Source: Flavobacteriaceae bacterium
GTDB lineage: Bacteria > Bacteroidota > Bacteroidia > Flavobacteriales > Flavobacteriaceae
NCBI GenBank assembly: GCA_002862705.1
Contig: PKDU01000017.1
Coordinates: forward strand, 118,894 to 153,731
Length of the DNA stretch: 34,838 nt
Direction: 5' to 3'
The position numbers were made by a program, and so were the translations under genes. Each line of letters begins with the position of its first letter. The first letter of the stretch is position 1. This document shows, piece after piece, positions 8,307 through 16,316 of the stretch. Below the pieces are notes generated by a model, which was not told where the DNA came from, made no database searches, and saw nothing but the letters and a program-made list of their open reading frames with translations.

Positions 8307-8864
8307 TTAATTTTTTACTACTTTATAACTCACCTCTTCGTTTTCTACTTTATCAAGTGCTTTAACAATGTAAGTAGCCGAAGATAAGTCCGACATATCA
8401 ATAGTGTTTCCTGTAAGCGCCATTACCTTTTTGCCTTCTAGAGTGTAAACTTCGATATAGTATTCTTTATCCCCTTGTAGTTTAACTATTGAAGTTGTAG
8501 GATTTGGATAAATCTTAATATGCTTGTTATTTATATCAGGACTTAAGCTAAGTGAGTTTGAAACATTTACAGTACCATACATATTTCCTTTATGAGGAGT
8601 GCAATCATAGTTAGTTGACCCTTCAGAATTAAATGTATGAGAGAATGTTTTACCTGCACTTCCATATCCACTATTAAAAGATTCTGTTCCATTAGTTGAT
8701 ACTAAATTGTGCCTACCGTCGCCAACCCAAGTCCATTCAACTGTATCGCCCAGTTCAATATTAATTTGTTGATTGGCTTTATTATACCCCCAATCATAGT
8801 AATGAGTTGTCTGTCCAAACCCCAAAACAGGCGCAATTAATAATAAGAGTAATAGTTTCTTCAT
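8307..8864 (-). CDS. Cupredoxin-domain protein with T9SS type A sorting tail
   Basis: A 185-residue secreted protein. A signal peptide (MKKLLLLLLIAPVLGFGQ) precedes a plastocyanin/halocyanin-like domain at about residues 20-105, with ligands suggested by His in GDGRHNLVS and the cluster YDCTPHKGNMYG (Cys, His, Met). A C-terminal Por-type sorting domain begins at IKIYPNPTTSIVKLQG, so it should be exported by T9SS and anchored to the cell surface. It is in the opposite orientation to its neighbours and lies between repeat copies 1 and 2. Its last codon abuts copy 1. Surface copper binding or electron transfer is inferred from fold. Confidence 0.82.
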   Translation of the reverse strand: MKKLLLLLLIAPVLGFGQTTHYYDWGYNKANQQINIELGDTVEWTWVGDGRHNLVSTNGTESFNSGYGSAGKTFSHTFNSEGSTNYDCTPHKGNMYGTVNVSNSLSLSPDINNKHIKIYPNPTTSIVKLQGDKEYYIEVYTLEGKKVMALTGNTIDMSDLSSATYIVKALDKVENEEVSYKVVKN

Positions 8865-8896
8865 CGTATTGTTTTTAGTAGAACTAATTTAAGGAA

Positions 8897-8956
8897 TTAA
8901 ACCATAGGCATATCTTCTTCTTTTAGTTCTGCTATTTCTAATCCTCTTAAATAAGT
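8897..8956 (-). repeat. Direct repeat copy 2 (encodes C-terminal peptide remnant)
   Basis: On the minus strand it reads TYLRGLEIAELKEEDMPMV and TAA. It lies 33 bp upstream of the start of the minus-strand cupredoxin gene and about 50 bp before the plus-strand gene starting at 9008. It matches copy 1 at most positions over about 60 bp, with no full-length gene attached. Confidence 0.85.
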
Positions 8957-9007
8957 TATACTTACTTTTTATAGTATTACTTTTAAATTAAGAGTTAAAT
9001 TTGAGCT

Positions 9008-9544
9008 ATGAGAGGGGTAAAATCTATTGGAATTAATTACGACAGATTATCATATGCGGTTTTTTCTCCAATATTAGGGGTTGGGTTAATAGCGGGAATT
9101 ACAAAAAACGATTACCCATATGTTAACAATGGTCTATTCCTCACCCTTATATTTTTTCTGTCAGTTGTTCTTGCTATTTACTTTTTCTTGAAATCATATA
9201 ATGTTTTAATTATTGATTCATTTGGCATTGAACTTAAATATCTTTTGTTTCCCTCAAAAAGTATTAAAAAAAGATGGGCGCAAATAAATAATTATGCAAT
9301 AGTAAGAATCAAAAGGGAGGGGAGCAGGAAACAAATATCCTATAGTCGCAGCGAGCTTTGGTTTATTGATTCTAACGATATGGTGTTATTTAAAACATAT
9401 AAAAAAGGAAGAACAAATTTAAATCAAGCAATAAAAACGATTGACAGATTTGCAAGTAAAGCAGTAATTGATTTAGAAAAAACCGACACTTACTACTCAT
9501 CAATAGGAAAGAGTAAAGTTTTTTATAAGAAACCCCTCACTTAA
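9008..9544 (+). CDS. Small membrane protein with cytoplasmic beta-rich domain
   Basis: A 178-residue protein of no family I can name with certainty. Two hydrophobic helices (about residues 17-32 and 42-62) form a hairpin. The following strand-rich stretch (VLIIDSFGIELKYLLFPSKS ... WAQINNYAIVRI ... ELWFIDSNDMVLFKTY) resembles the bacterial PH-like domain of small membrane proteins. Its stop codon (9542-9544) lies inside repeat copy 3, overlapping the antisense stop of the repeat peptide. It sits between repeat copies 2 and 3 as one cassette-like unit. Confidence 0.6.
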   Translation: MRGVKSIGINYDRLSYAVFSPILGVGLIAGITKNDYPYVNNGLFLTLIFFLSVVLAIYFFLKSYNVLIIDSFGIELKYLLFPSKSIKKRWAQINNYAIVRIKREGSRKQISYSRSELWFIDSNDMVLFKTYKKGRTNLNQAIKTIDRFASKAVIDLEKTDTYYSSIGKSKVFYKKPLT

Positions 9545-9600
9545 ATCATAGGCATATCCTCTTCTTTTAGTTCAGCTACTTTTAATCCTCTTAAGTGCTT
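9541..9600 (-). repeat. Direct repeat copy 3 (encodes C-terminal peptide remnant)
   Basis: On the minus strand it reads KHLRGLKVAELKEEDMPMI and TAA; upstream in the same frame is a stop. It is the third and last copy found. It separates the gene at 9008-9544 from the small membrane protein at 9648 and contributes the TAA of the former. Confidence 0.85.
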
Positions 9601-9647
9601 TTAATTATATTAGTGCCACTAAAAACATTACTTTAAAAATAGGAAAA

Positions 9648-9836
9648 ATGAAAAAGTTTTTTATTGATAATGGTGGTTCGTTATCAATGCTTTTAGCACT
9701 TGGCACTTTAGTTTTTGATGATTTTTTTGGAGAGTACTTACAGCCATTTGAAAACTTACTTCTTAATATAATTACATATATTATAATAGTTTTAGTTCCT
9801 GTTTCATTAAGTATTTATTACAGAAATAAAAAATGA
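9648..9836 (+). CDS. Small hypothetical membrane protein
   Basis: A 62-residue ORF with a plausible ATG. It has two hydrophobic segments (about residues 12-25 and 38-57) separated by an acidic turn (DDFFGEYLQPFENL) and ends in a basic tail (YYRNKK). No family is recognised. It follows repeat copy 3 by 47 bp. Confidence 0.45.
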   Translation: MKKFFIDNGGSLSMLLALGTLVFDDFFGEYLQPFENLLLNIITYIIIVLVPVSLSIYYRNKK

Positions 9837-10002
9837 GTTAGGTCCTATAGGCCTTCAGACATTAAATAGTCATGAGTTTGATTTTGATATAATGCATAAG
9901 GATATAATCGTAAAGACTGAAGATGGGACCAAAAAGATCATGTGTCAAGTTTATGATATTATATTTGAGTTAAACGATAATAAACAACTGGAATTCGTTT
10001 AA
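9829..10002 (+). pseudogene. C-terminal gene fragment without a start
   Basis: An open frame entered from a stop at 9826 reads ELGPIGLQTLNSHEFDF and continues with about 40 ordinary-looking residues to QLEFV and a stop. The composition looks like the end of a real cytoplasmic protein, but only an internal ATG (9892) is available. I interpret it as a truncated 3' end; the parent family is not recognised. Confidence 0.4.
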
Positions 10003-10014
10003 AAATTTTATGAC

Positions 10015-10227
10015 ATGCAGCAATTAAAACTTGATGGAATGGATAGTCTGTTATCTACAACTGAGCAGGCCAAGATTCTAGGGATTTTAAAAGATAATGA
10101 TGTTAGTACAGAAACATCAAGGCAAAGTAATATGATGACCTATTACGCTCTTTGAGTTATTTCAGTCTTGGCAGTAGGAGTTATACTATACAGTATTCAC
10201 AGAAGCAGAAATCCCAAGGAAGAATAA
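10015..10227 (+). pseudogene. Small membrane-protein gene interrupted by TGA
   Basis: An ATG-initiated frame gives 46 residues (MQQLKLDGMDSLLSTTEQAK to NMMTYYAL), then an in-frame TGA at 10153-10155. The same frame then continues with a hydrophobic segment and a basic tail (VISVLAVGVILYSIHRSRN, then PKEE) to TAA. Without the TGA this would be a 70-residue tail-anchored protein. It looks like one nonsense mutation in a formerly intact gene. Confidence 0.45.
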
Positions 10228-10520
10228 ATTAATCATAGATCAAATGAGTGTCAAAAAGGGTGCAGTAATGCGTGCCTTGTTTTGTTCTATAAATAACGAG
10301 GTTTATCTCTCAAAAATTATTGTAGAAAATAAAGATTATTTTATAAAATAATATTCAATGATTAATAAAACGCACTGGCTAGAAATAGAATAAACCAAAG
10401 CAAACCGTTTTAGAAACACTGAAACCATATTAGAATCGGTTTTTATACGCTTTAAAGCATATCCAAAGACATAAAAAATAATGTACATTCTTAAATGTAT
10501 TGAATCTTAAAAAAAGTGCT
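10228..10520. other. Gene-poor decayed stretch downstream of fbp
   Basis: This holds only fragments: a 35-codon ORF at 10244-10351 (MSVKKGAVMRALFCSINNEV...) and an 11-codon ORF at 10359 that continues in frame past a TAA with TKANRFRNTETILESVFIRF. None matches a family I know. With the two pseudogenes just upstream it forms about 700 bp without a convincing intact gene. Confidence 0.4.
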
Positions 10521-11510
10521 TTAATTCTCTCTTAAAAAAGATTCAATTCTCTGGACCATACCTATATTTCCACAATAAAACGGGGTTCTCTGGTGAAGTT
10601 CTTTTGGTTCTACTTCCATCACTCTTTTTGTTCCATTCGAGGCAGACCCTCCAGCTTGCTCTGCTAAAAAGGCAATGGGATTGCACTCATATAACAAACG
10701 TAACTTTCCATTGGAGTGTTGTGAAGTGGGTGGGTATAAATAAATACCGCCTTTTATTAAGTTTCTATGAAAATCTGAAACTAAAGATCCAATATACCTG
10801 GAAGTATATGGTCTGCCATCAATATTTTCTTGACAATACTTAATATATTTTTTAATGCCATCTGGAAAATGAACATAATTTCCTTCATTTATTGAATATA
10901 TATTTCCAGATTTTGGAAATTTCAAATTTGGATGTGAAAGATAAAATGTGCCAAGTGCTGGGTTAAGTGTAAATCCATTAACACCATGACCAGTAGTATA
11001 AACAAGCATTGTGGAAGTACCATAAAGCACATATCCTGCTGCAACTTGTTGTATTCCTTTTTGCAAAAAATCTGAGACCGAAACAGCATTGGTATTACTC
11101 GACAACCTCCTGTATATAGAAAATATTGTTCCTACTGAAACATTGGTATCAATATCTAATGGGTCAACAAGAACAACATAGTTGTTGTTATTATTGCTAT
11201 TAGTACTTGATATGGAAATGAAATTTTCTTCTTCCTCAGAAGCAAAACCACAAACAATATCTCGGTTAATAAGTGCTCTTTTAAACGCATGATTGGCAAA
11301 AACATCCAACTTTTGTTGGGTTTCATCTGAATGATTTATTTGGTTCGTAGCCCCTATAATATCAACGAGTCCTGCTTTATTAACTTCGTGGTTTACAGCT
11401 TTAGACGCAAGTCGGATAGCGTTGAGCAAACGCGATAATTCACCAGTTGAATACTCGAACTGATTTTGGTTATCAATAATAAATTCACCAAGTGTCTTTT
11501 TTGGGGTCAT
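10521..11510 (-). CDS. fbp: Class 1 fructose-1,6-bisphosphatase with altered signature loop
   Basis: A 329-residue FBPase (fructose-1,6-bisphosphate to fructose-6-phosphate, gluconeogenesis). Recognisable parts are the acidic metal-site helix SEEEENF (residues 91-97), VDPLD (115-119), [13 protein letters not shown] (123-135), [20 protein letters not shown], and [20 protein letters not shown]. The family signature DPLDGSSNID reads DPLDID here: four residues (GSSN) that line the metal/phosphate site are missing. A run of Asn (NSNNNNN, 104-110) precedes it. It is the last gene of the alginate cluster, where it would feed glyceraldehyde-3-phosphate into sugar synthesis. Whether it is catalytically active is doubtful; a second canonical copy elsewhere is expected. 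Confidence 0.9.
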   Translation of the reverse strand: MTPKKTLGEFIIDNQNQFEYSTGELSRLLNAIRLASKAVNHEVNKAGLVDIIGATNQINHSDETQQKLDVFANHAFKRALINRDIVCGFASEEEENFISISSTNSNNNNNYVVLVDPLDIDTNVSVGTIFSIYRRLSSNTNAVSVSDFLQKGIQQVAAGYVLYGTSTMLVYTTGHGVNGFTLNPALGTFYLSHPNLKFPKSGNIYSINEGNYVHFPDGIKKYIKYCQENIDGRPYTSRYIGSLVSDFHRNLIKGGIYLYPPTSQHSNGKLRLLYECNPIAFLAEQAGGSASNGTKRVMEVEPKELHQRTPFYCGNIGMVQRIESFLREN

Positions 11511-11559
11511 CTATAAAAATTTGGAATAGTAAAACGGAACTCAAAGTAAAGCCAAAAAA

Positions 11560-12225
11560 CTAACGCAATGATGAGATAATTTTCAATGCATTGCGTGTTT
11601 GCGCTTCAATTTTAGCGTAATCAAATGAACCATCTGCATGTTTAGCCATGAGTTTAGAGCCCATTCCCACACAAGTAACACCCGCATCAAACCAACCTTT
11701 TAGGTTTTCCTCGGTTGGACTTACACCTCCAGTAGGCATAATATTTGTCCACGGCTGTGGTGCCAATACCCCTTTTACAAAGCCCGGTCCGTATGTGCTT
11801 CCTGGAAACAACTTTACGATTTCACATCCGAGTTCTTCTGCTTTAGCAATTTCGGTAAGTGAACCGCAGCCCGGAGACCACAATACTTTTCTGCGGTTAC
11901 ACACCACAGCAATATCTTCTCTAAGCACAGGAGTTACCACAAAGTTAGCCCCGTTAAGCATATAAGCAGAAGCTGCTGCTGCGTCTGTTACCGAACCCAC
12001 ACCCATAATCATACCTGGAAGTTCCTTAATAGCATATTGTGTCATTTCAGTGAAAACCTCCAATGCAAAATCACCTCTGTTGGTGAATTCCATTAAACGC
12101 GCACCGCCGTCATAACATGCTTTTAATACCTTCTTTGCTACTGCTGCATCTTGATGGAAGAAAAGCGGTACCATCCCGCTTTCTTTCATTGTTTGTGCTA
12201 CTTCTATTCTTGTAAACTGTGCCAT
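11560..12225 (-). CDS. eda: 2-dehydro-3-deoxy-phosphogluconate (KDPG) aldolase
   Basis: A 221-residue class I aldolase splitting KDPG into pyruvate and glyceraldehyde-3-phosphate. The Schiff-base lysine is Lys138 in EIVKLFPG, and the catalytic Glu46 lies in LMEFTNRG. The phosphate-binding GGV and GMGSKL motifs are near the C-terminus, and the (beta/alpha)8 pattern is complete. Length is typical. It lies 18 bp after kdgK on the same strand, completing the KDG-kinase/aldolase pair that serves both uronate modules in this window. Confidence 0.95.
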   Translation of the reverse strand: MAQFTRIEVAQTMKESGMVPLFFHQDAAVAKKVLKACYDGGARLMEFTNRGDFALEVFTEMTQYAIKELPGMIMGVGSVTDAAAASAYMLNGANFVVTPVLREDIAVVCNRRKVLWSPGCGSLTEIAKAEELGCEIVKLFPGSTYGPGFVKGVLAPQPWTNIMPTGGVSPTEENLKGWFDAGVTCVGMGSKLMAKHADGSFDYAKIEAQTRNALKIISSLR

Positions 12226-12243
12226 AATGCAAATATAATAAGG

Positions 12244-13290
12244 TTATCGAGCCACACGACCTGAAGCGTCGCCACCCATGAGTTTTTCTACCTCTGCAAC
12301 TGTCACAATGTTTGCATCACCTTTGATGGTGTGCTTTAAGCAAGATGCTGCTACAGCAAAGTCTAGTGCGTGCTGGTCGTTGTCTGGGTATTTTAATAGA
12401 CCATAGATAAGTCCTCCCATAAACGAGTCACCGCCACCCACACGGTCTACAATATCCGTGATTTGATACTGTGTCGTATCGTACATGGTTTTTCCGTCGT
12501 ATAATACGCCTGCCCAAGTATTGTGTGAAGCTGAAATAGAACCCCGAAGTGTGGTAATTACTTTTTTGGCTTTTGGGAATTTCTCCATCATTTGCTTACA
12601 AACAGATAAAAAAGCTTCTGCCTTTACATCATGTCCTTGTGTTTGTACTGTTATGCCATCTGGCTTGATGCCAAAGTGCATCTCAGCGTCTTCCTCGTTT
12701 CCAAGTACAATATCACAATATGATGTTAGTTCTGCCATGATGGATTCGCGATGTGCGTCATCGCAATACTTCCAAAGCTTGGCACGATAGTTTAAATCTG
12801 TTGAAATCGTAATCCCTTTTTCACTTGCAATTTTTACTGCTTCCAAACATGCGTCTGCAGCAGATTGTGAAATAGCAGGTGTAATACCTGTCCAATGGAA
12901 CCATTCTACGCCTTCAAAAGCTTTATCCCAATCTACCATTCCAGGTTGAATTTCAGATATAGCAGAATGCGCGCGGTCATAAACCACTTTACTTCCACGG
13001 CTTACAGCACCTGTTTCTAGAAAATAAATTCCTAATCGGTCGCCTCCACGAAGCATAAAATCCGTTTCAACACCACGTTTACGCATTTCCATAAGGGCAC
13101 AATCGCCTATATCGTTGTTGGGAATACGAGAAACAAAACGTACCGGAACACCATAATTGGCCAAAGAAACAGCAACGTTAGATTCACCACCGCCATAGAT
13201 GACATCAAATGAATTGGTTTGAGAGAAGCGTAAAAATCCAGGAGGCGCAAGGCGCAACATTATTTCACCAAAAGTGACTACTTTTTTCAT
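12244..13290 (-). CDS. kdgK: 2-dehydro-3-deoxygluconate (KDG) kinase, PfkB family
   Basis: A 348-residue ribokinase/PfkB-type sugar kinase that phosphorylates KDG to KDPG. The N-terminal substrate motif VIYGGGESNVAVSLA and the C-terminal signature DRVGGGDSFMGGLIYGLL (catalytic Asp near residue 289) are intact. Spacing to eda is 18 bp. The upstream 93-bp gap contains a -7-like element, so kdgK-eda-fbp may have its own promoter besides read-through from the SDR gene. Function is assigned by family and by the adjacent eda. Confidence 0.94.
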   Translation of the reverse strand: MKKVVTFGEIMLRLAPPGFLRFSQTNSFDVIYGGGESNVAVSLANYGVPVRFVSRIPNNDIGDCALMEMRKRGVETDFMLRGGDRLGIYFLETGAVSRGSKVVYDRAHSAISEIQPGMVDWDKAFEGVEWFHWTGITPAISQSAADACLEAVKIASEKGITISTDLNYRAKLWKYCDDAHRESIMAELTSYCDIVLGNEEDAEMHFGIKPDGITVQTQGHDVKAEAFLSVCKQMMEKFPKAKKVITTLRGSISASHNTWAGVLYDGKTMYDTTQYQITDIVDRVGGGDSFMGGLIYGLLKYPDNDQHALDFAVAASCLKHTIKGDANIVTVAEVEKLMGGDASGRVAR

Positions 13291-13326
13291 GAGAGATATT
13301 GGTCAATTGTTAATAAATATTTAATG

Positions 13327-13334
13327 CAAATTTA
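13327..13334 (-). promoter_or_regulatory. Possible -7 element TAAATTTG upstream of kdgK
   Basis: The minus strand reads TAAATTTG, matching TAnnTTTG, 37 bp before the kdgK start. No TTG lies at the ideal -33 distance (the nearest is 25 bp away). A half-site TTGGT of the presumed GntR operator lies downstream (about 13300). Confidence 0.35.
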
Positions 13335-13383
13335 GTTCAGCAAATATGATTCAGTATGTCAAAAAAATTCAAATTTTAGTCCA

Positions 13384-14148
13384 TTATATTCCTAAAGCCT
13401 GTCCGCCACCAATTTGAACCGTTTCAGCTGTCATGAAGGAAGCATCATCACTCGCTAAAAATGACACAACTGCTGCTACTTCTTCTGGCCGTCCAAGCCT
13501 TCCAAGCATGATGTTGTTTTTCCATGAAGCAAAAACCTCTGGCTTGGTTGACTTAATTTGCGCATGAAAAGGCGTGTCGATAGTACCAGGAGAAACTGCA
13601 TTTACACGGATTCCGTATTCAGCCAAGTCTTTGGCTAATGCTCTCGTGATGGCATGAACTGCTGCCTTTGAGGTGCCATAGATACCTGCTCCAGGTCCAC
13701 CGGCATTCCAACCTGCATTAGAGGTATAGTTTATAATCGTTGCGTTTTTACCTTTTTTTAGAAAAGGAATTGCGGCTCTTGAAACAAAAAAGGTTGAATC
13801 TAGGTTTAATGCCATTACGGATCTGAAGAATTCTGTAGTCATTTCTTCAAAGCGAGATCTACCACCAAGACCCCCAGCATTATTCACAAGGATATCAATT
13901 TTTCCGTGTTTATGCCCAATTTTATTGATGTTTTCATTGACTGCATTTTCGTCTGTAACGTCAAAGCCGTAGTATTCTGCAGTAATACCAGCAGCGTTGA
14001 GTTCTGCTACTCTTTCTTGTCCTTTATCGTCCTCAATACCGTTAAGAATAACCGTGCACCCGTCTTCGCCAAGGCGTTTAGCTACTTGAAATCCGATACC
14101 GCCAGTAGCTCCAGTTACAACAGCTATTTTACCCTCATTTTTACTCAT
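13384..14148 (-). CDS. SDR oxidoreductase, probable DEH reductase (DEH to KDG)
   Basis: A 254-residue short-chain dehydrogenase. The Rossmann cofactor motif TGATGGIGFQVA is at about residues 13-24, NNAGG follows, and the active site is a Ser in NYTSNAG with Tyr/Lys in YGTSK. The C-terminus has the IGGGQALGI closure. In alginate degraders an SDR reduces 4-deoxy-L-erythro-5-hexoseulose uronate to KDG. Its position between the DEH-type transporter and kdgK supports that role, although the SDR family alone does not define the substrate. It is distinct from the KduD-like SDR at 25038-25820. Confidence 0.85.
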   Translation of the reverse strand: MSKNEGKIAVVTGATGGIGFQVAKRLGEDGCTVILNGIEDDKGQERVAELNAAGITAEYYGFDVTDENAVNENINKIGHKHGKIDILVNNAGGLGGRSRFEEMTTEFFRSVMALNLDSTFFVSRAAIPFLKKGKNATIINYTSNAGWNAGGPGAGIYGTSKAAVHAITRALAKDLAEYGIRVNAVSPGTIDTPFHAQIKSTKPEVFASWKNNIMLGRLGRPEEVAAVVSFLASDDASFMTAETVQIGGGQALGI

Positions 14149-14175
14149 TGTATGTTATTTAGATTATAATTCGTT

Positions 14176-15465
14176 TTAATTATTATTTTTTGATGCAACA
14201 ACTAGCTTCACTTTTGGTATCAAAAAGAATACTGCAAAAACGGCTAATATTACAGAAGCTGTAATGGCAACAAAGGCGGGCGTATAGGATCCCCCTTCTG
14301 TTATTCTTCCAATAAACCAATTCATTAGCATAGGTGAAAAGGCAGCAACAGTTCCAGCTAGTCCCGCTAGGGTGCCTACTGACGGCCCTCTAAATAAGTC
14401 GCTAGATAGCGTTTGGATATTCCCAATAGCAAATTGAAAACCAAATAGTGCTAAACCAGCCAAATAGATAAATGCCATATAGTTGGTGTCACTAACAAGT
14501 GTTATGATAGAAATAAAACCAACTACAATCAATAAGCTACCAATAACAATACTTGCCTTTCTTCCAAAGTCTGTTGAAGTGCGCTTGATAATGGCTTCGG
14601 TGAATATGCCCCCAAAAATTCCGCCTGCGGCTGCCATGAGATATGAAATCCACATAGTATTTCCAATTTCTTCAATACTTAAGTCATATTTTGCATTTAG
14701 ATAAATTGGCATCCAACCAGCAAAAAACCACCAAATGGGCTCTATAAAAAACCTACAAAGTAAGATTCCCCAAGGTTGCTTATAACTTAAAATTTTAGTG
14801 ACGCTTAAGCTTTTCGCATTTTCATCAATTACGATATTATTTTCTATGCGGTCGTTTAAAAGCAACTCCTTTTCTTTCTCTGTAATCCAAGGATGTGTTT
14901 CGGGTTTAGATTTATTAATCAAGAGCCAAGGAAGCACCCAAATAAGTCCCAATCCACCTAATATGATATACGTTGATTTCCAACCAAACTGAGCATATAG
15001 ATATACAATAATGATAGGTGCTACAACATTCCCAATGGAAGCTCCAGCATTAAAAATTCCTTGCGCTAGTGCACGCTGCTTCACTGGAAACCACTCTCCA
15101 TTACTTTTAACAGCACCTGGCCACAGACCTGCTTCACCAAGTCCGAGAAGACCACGAACTACAGAAAGCGAAATAATGCCTCTAGCAACAGCATGGGCTG
15201 CTGCGGCGACAGACCAAACAACAATAGACAATACAAAACCGATCCGCGTACCTATTTTATCGTATAACCTACCTGATAAAAACTTACTTGCGGCGTAAGT
15301 CAGCATAAATACATTCAGCATGAGTGCATAATCTGCGTTGTCCATGCCTAAATCTTTACCCATTTCAGGCCACAACAAAGCAAAGGCAGTCCTGTCTATG
15401 TAATTAATTACAGTTGCTATAAAGATTAGTATTATTATCCACCAACGTAATCCGTGCATTTTCAT
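14176..15465 (-). CDS. MFS transporter, hexuronate/DEH permease (ExuT-like)
   Basis: A 429-residue major facilitator protein with about 12 membrane helices. The N-terminus LRWWIIILIFIATVINYIDR and the loop following FLSGRLYDKIGTR are typical of the anion:cation symporter family that includes the hexuronate transporter ExuT. It should import unsaturated monouronate (DEH) across the inner membrane. It lies 27 bp upstream of the SDR gene, and both start codons are preceded by AAATAACATA. Substrate assignment rests on the surrounding alginate genes. Confidence 0.88.
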   Translation of the reverse strand: MKMHGLRWWIIILIFIATVINYIDRTAFALLWPEMGKDLGMDNADYALMLNVFMLTYAASKFLSGRLYDKIGTRIGFVLSIVVWSVAAAAHAVARGIISLSVVRGLLGLGEAGLWPGAVKSNGEWFPVKQRALAQGIFNAGASIGNVVAPIIIVYLYAQFGWKSTYIILGGLGLIWVLPWLLINKSKPETHPWITEKEKELLLNDRIENNIVIDENAKSLSVTKILSYKQPWGILLCRFFIEPIWWFFAGWMPIYLNAKYDLSIEEIGNTMWISYLMAAAGGIFGGIFTEAIIKRTSTDFGRKASIVIGSLLIVVGFISIITLVSDTNYMAFIYLAGLALFGFQFAIGNIQTLSSDLFRGPSVGTLAGLAGTVAAFSPMLMNWFIGRITEGGSYTPAFVAITASVILAVFAVFFLIPKVKLVVASKNNN

Positions 15466-15500
15466 ATCGTTATGTTATTTAATAAACGTAAATCTAAGGG

Positions 15501-15517
15501 TGGTAAGCGAGTTACCA
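15501..15517. promoter_or_regulatory. Inverted repeat TGGTAA-N5-TTACCA upstream of MFS gene
   Basis: A perfect 6-bp inverted repeat with a 5-nt centre in the 80-bp gap between the GntR and MFS genes. Its outer arms (TGGT/ACCA) resemble those of the proposed GntR operator but are spaced wider. It could be a weak operator or an mRNA hairpin. Confidence 0.35.
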
Positions 15518-15545
15518 GAAGAATTAATTTAAGGCATTAATTGTG

Positions 15546-16250
15546 TTAATTTGATTCGTAACAATACTGATACAAAACACTAAAGTGTTCTTTCATTTTC
15601 TCTTCTGCCCTACTAGGATCTTTAAACCTAATTGCATCTACAATAGCTTGATGTTCATCAATTGCATTTAAAGCAGTATTACTTTTACATACGTGATATT
15701 TTTCAAAATCCGTGATGATCTGCGGTGTAATGGACAGCATCAATCGGTTTAAAGAAGAATTATGGCTAGCTTTTGCAATAGAAAGGTGAAAAAGTAAATC
15801 TTCAGCTACCGCGTCTTCCCCTGCAAGTACTTTAAATTTATATTTTTCTAGTACTTCCTCAATTTCTGAAAGGTCTTCCTCTGTGCGGCGTGCCGCCGCA
15901 AACTTTACAAGTTTAAGTTCAAGAAAAATTCGCGTTTCAACCAATGACTTAAAATCAGGAGTAGGGAGGTTTATAATTTGATGAATCATACCATTTATGG
16001 CGGTAAGTCCCAAATCGGCAATAAACGTTCCGCTCTGTGGCATAGATTTTAAGAGGCCGTAAAATTCCAGTTTTTGAATAGCATTTCGAATACTTCCTCT
16101 GCTTACTCCAAGGCGGTCTGCCAGTAAACGTTCTGACGGAAGTTTTTCGCCAGGCTCCATGTTCTTTAGGTTAATCAGTGATTTAATTTCAGAAATAATG
16201 AGCTTTTCTTTATTGTCTAAGCCGTTTACTCCTTTGATTTCTGTTTTCAT
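15546..16250 (-). CDS. FadR-subfamily GntR transcriptional regulator
   Basis: A 234-residue regulator. The N-terminal winged HTH (KLPSERLLADRLGVSRGSIR, about residues 40-60) is followed by a C-terminal FCD effector domain. Candidate metal/ligand residues are the Asp/His of EDLLFHLSIAKASHN and the later EHQAI and KEHF histidines. FCD-type regulators commonly sense uronates or keto-deoxy acids, so it is the likely controller of the alginate cluster. The palindrome TTGGTTAACCAA lies 8 bp upstream of its start, implying autoregulation. Confidence 0.92.
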   Translation of the reverse strand: MKTEIKGVNGLDNKEKLIISEIKSLINLKNMEPGEKLPSERLLADRLGVSRGSIRNAIQKLEFYGLLKSMPQSGTFIADLGLTAINGMIHQIINLPTPDFKSLVETRIFLELKLVKFAAARRTEEDLSEIEEVLEKYKFKVLAGEDAVAEDLLFHLSIAKASHNSSLNRLMLSITPQIITDFEKYHVCKSNTALNAIDEHQAIVDAIRFKDPSRAEEKMKEHFSVLYQYCYESN

Positions 16251-16257
16251 ACTTAAA

Positions 16258-16274
16258 TTGGTTAACCAAATTTA
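16258..16274 (-). promoter_or_regulatory. Operator TTGGTTAACCAA overlapping -7 box TAAATTTG
   Basis: The 12-bp perfect palindrome (16258-16269) overlaps TAAATTTG on the minus strand (16267-16274), a match to TAnnTTTG, just before the GntR gene. The core TGGTnnACCA is the shape recognised by several FadR-type uronate regulators such as UxuR/ExuR. The same composite block occurs at 19735-19751. Confidence 0.65.
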
Positions 16275-16316
16275 TATTCGTAAACTTATGAATTTAAAAT
16301 TATAATTAAAAGCTTT

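Noticed and set aside
8996..9003. TAAATTTG as promoter of the gene at 9008
   Set aside because: It ends 4 bp before the ATG, so the transcript would be leaderless, and no -33 TTG is at the right distance. Left out as likely chance in AT-rich DNA.
8247..9600. Integron attC array as explanation of the three repeats
   Set aside because: The repeats lack the GTTRRRY core sites and the imperfect inverted-repeat arms of attC, and no integrase gene is present. Their coding-like variation fits a duplicated gene 3' end better.
10402..10442. AAACCG / CGGTTT inverted repeat as terminator for fbp
   Set aside because: Only 6 bp of stem with a loop of about 29 nt and no clear T-run on the minus strand.
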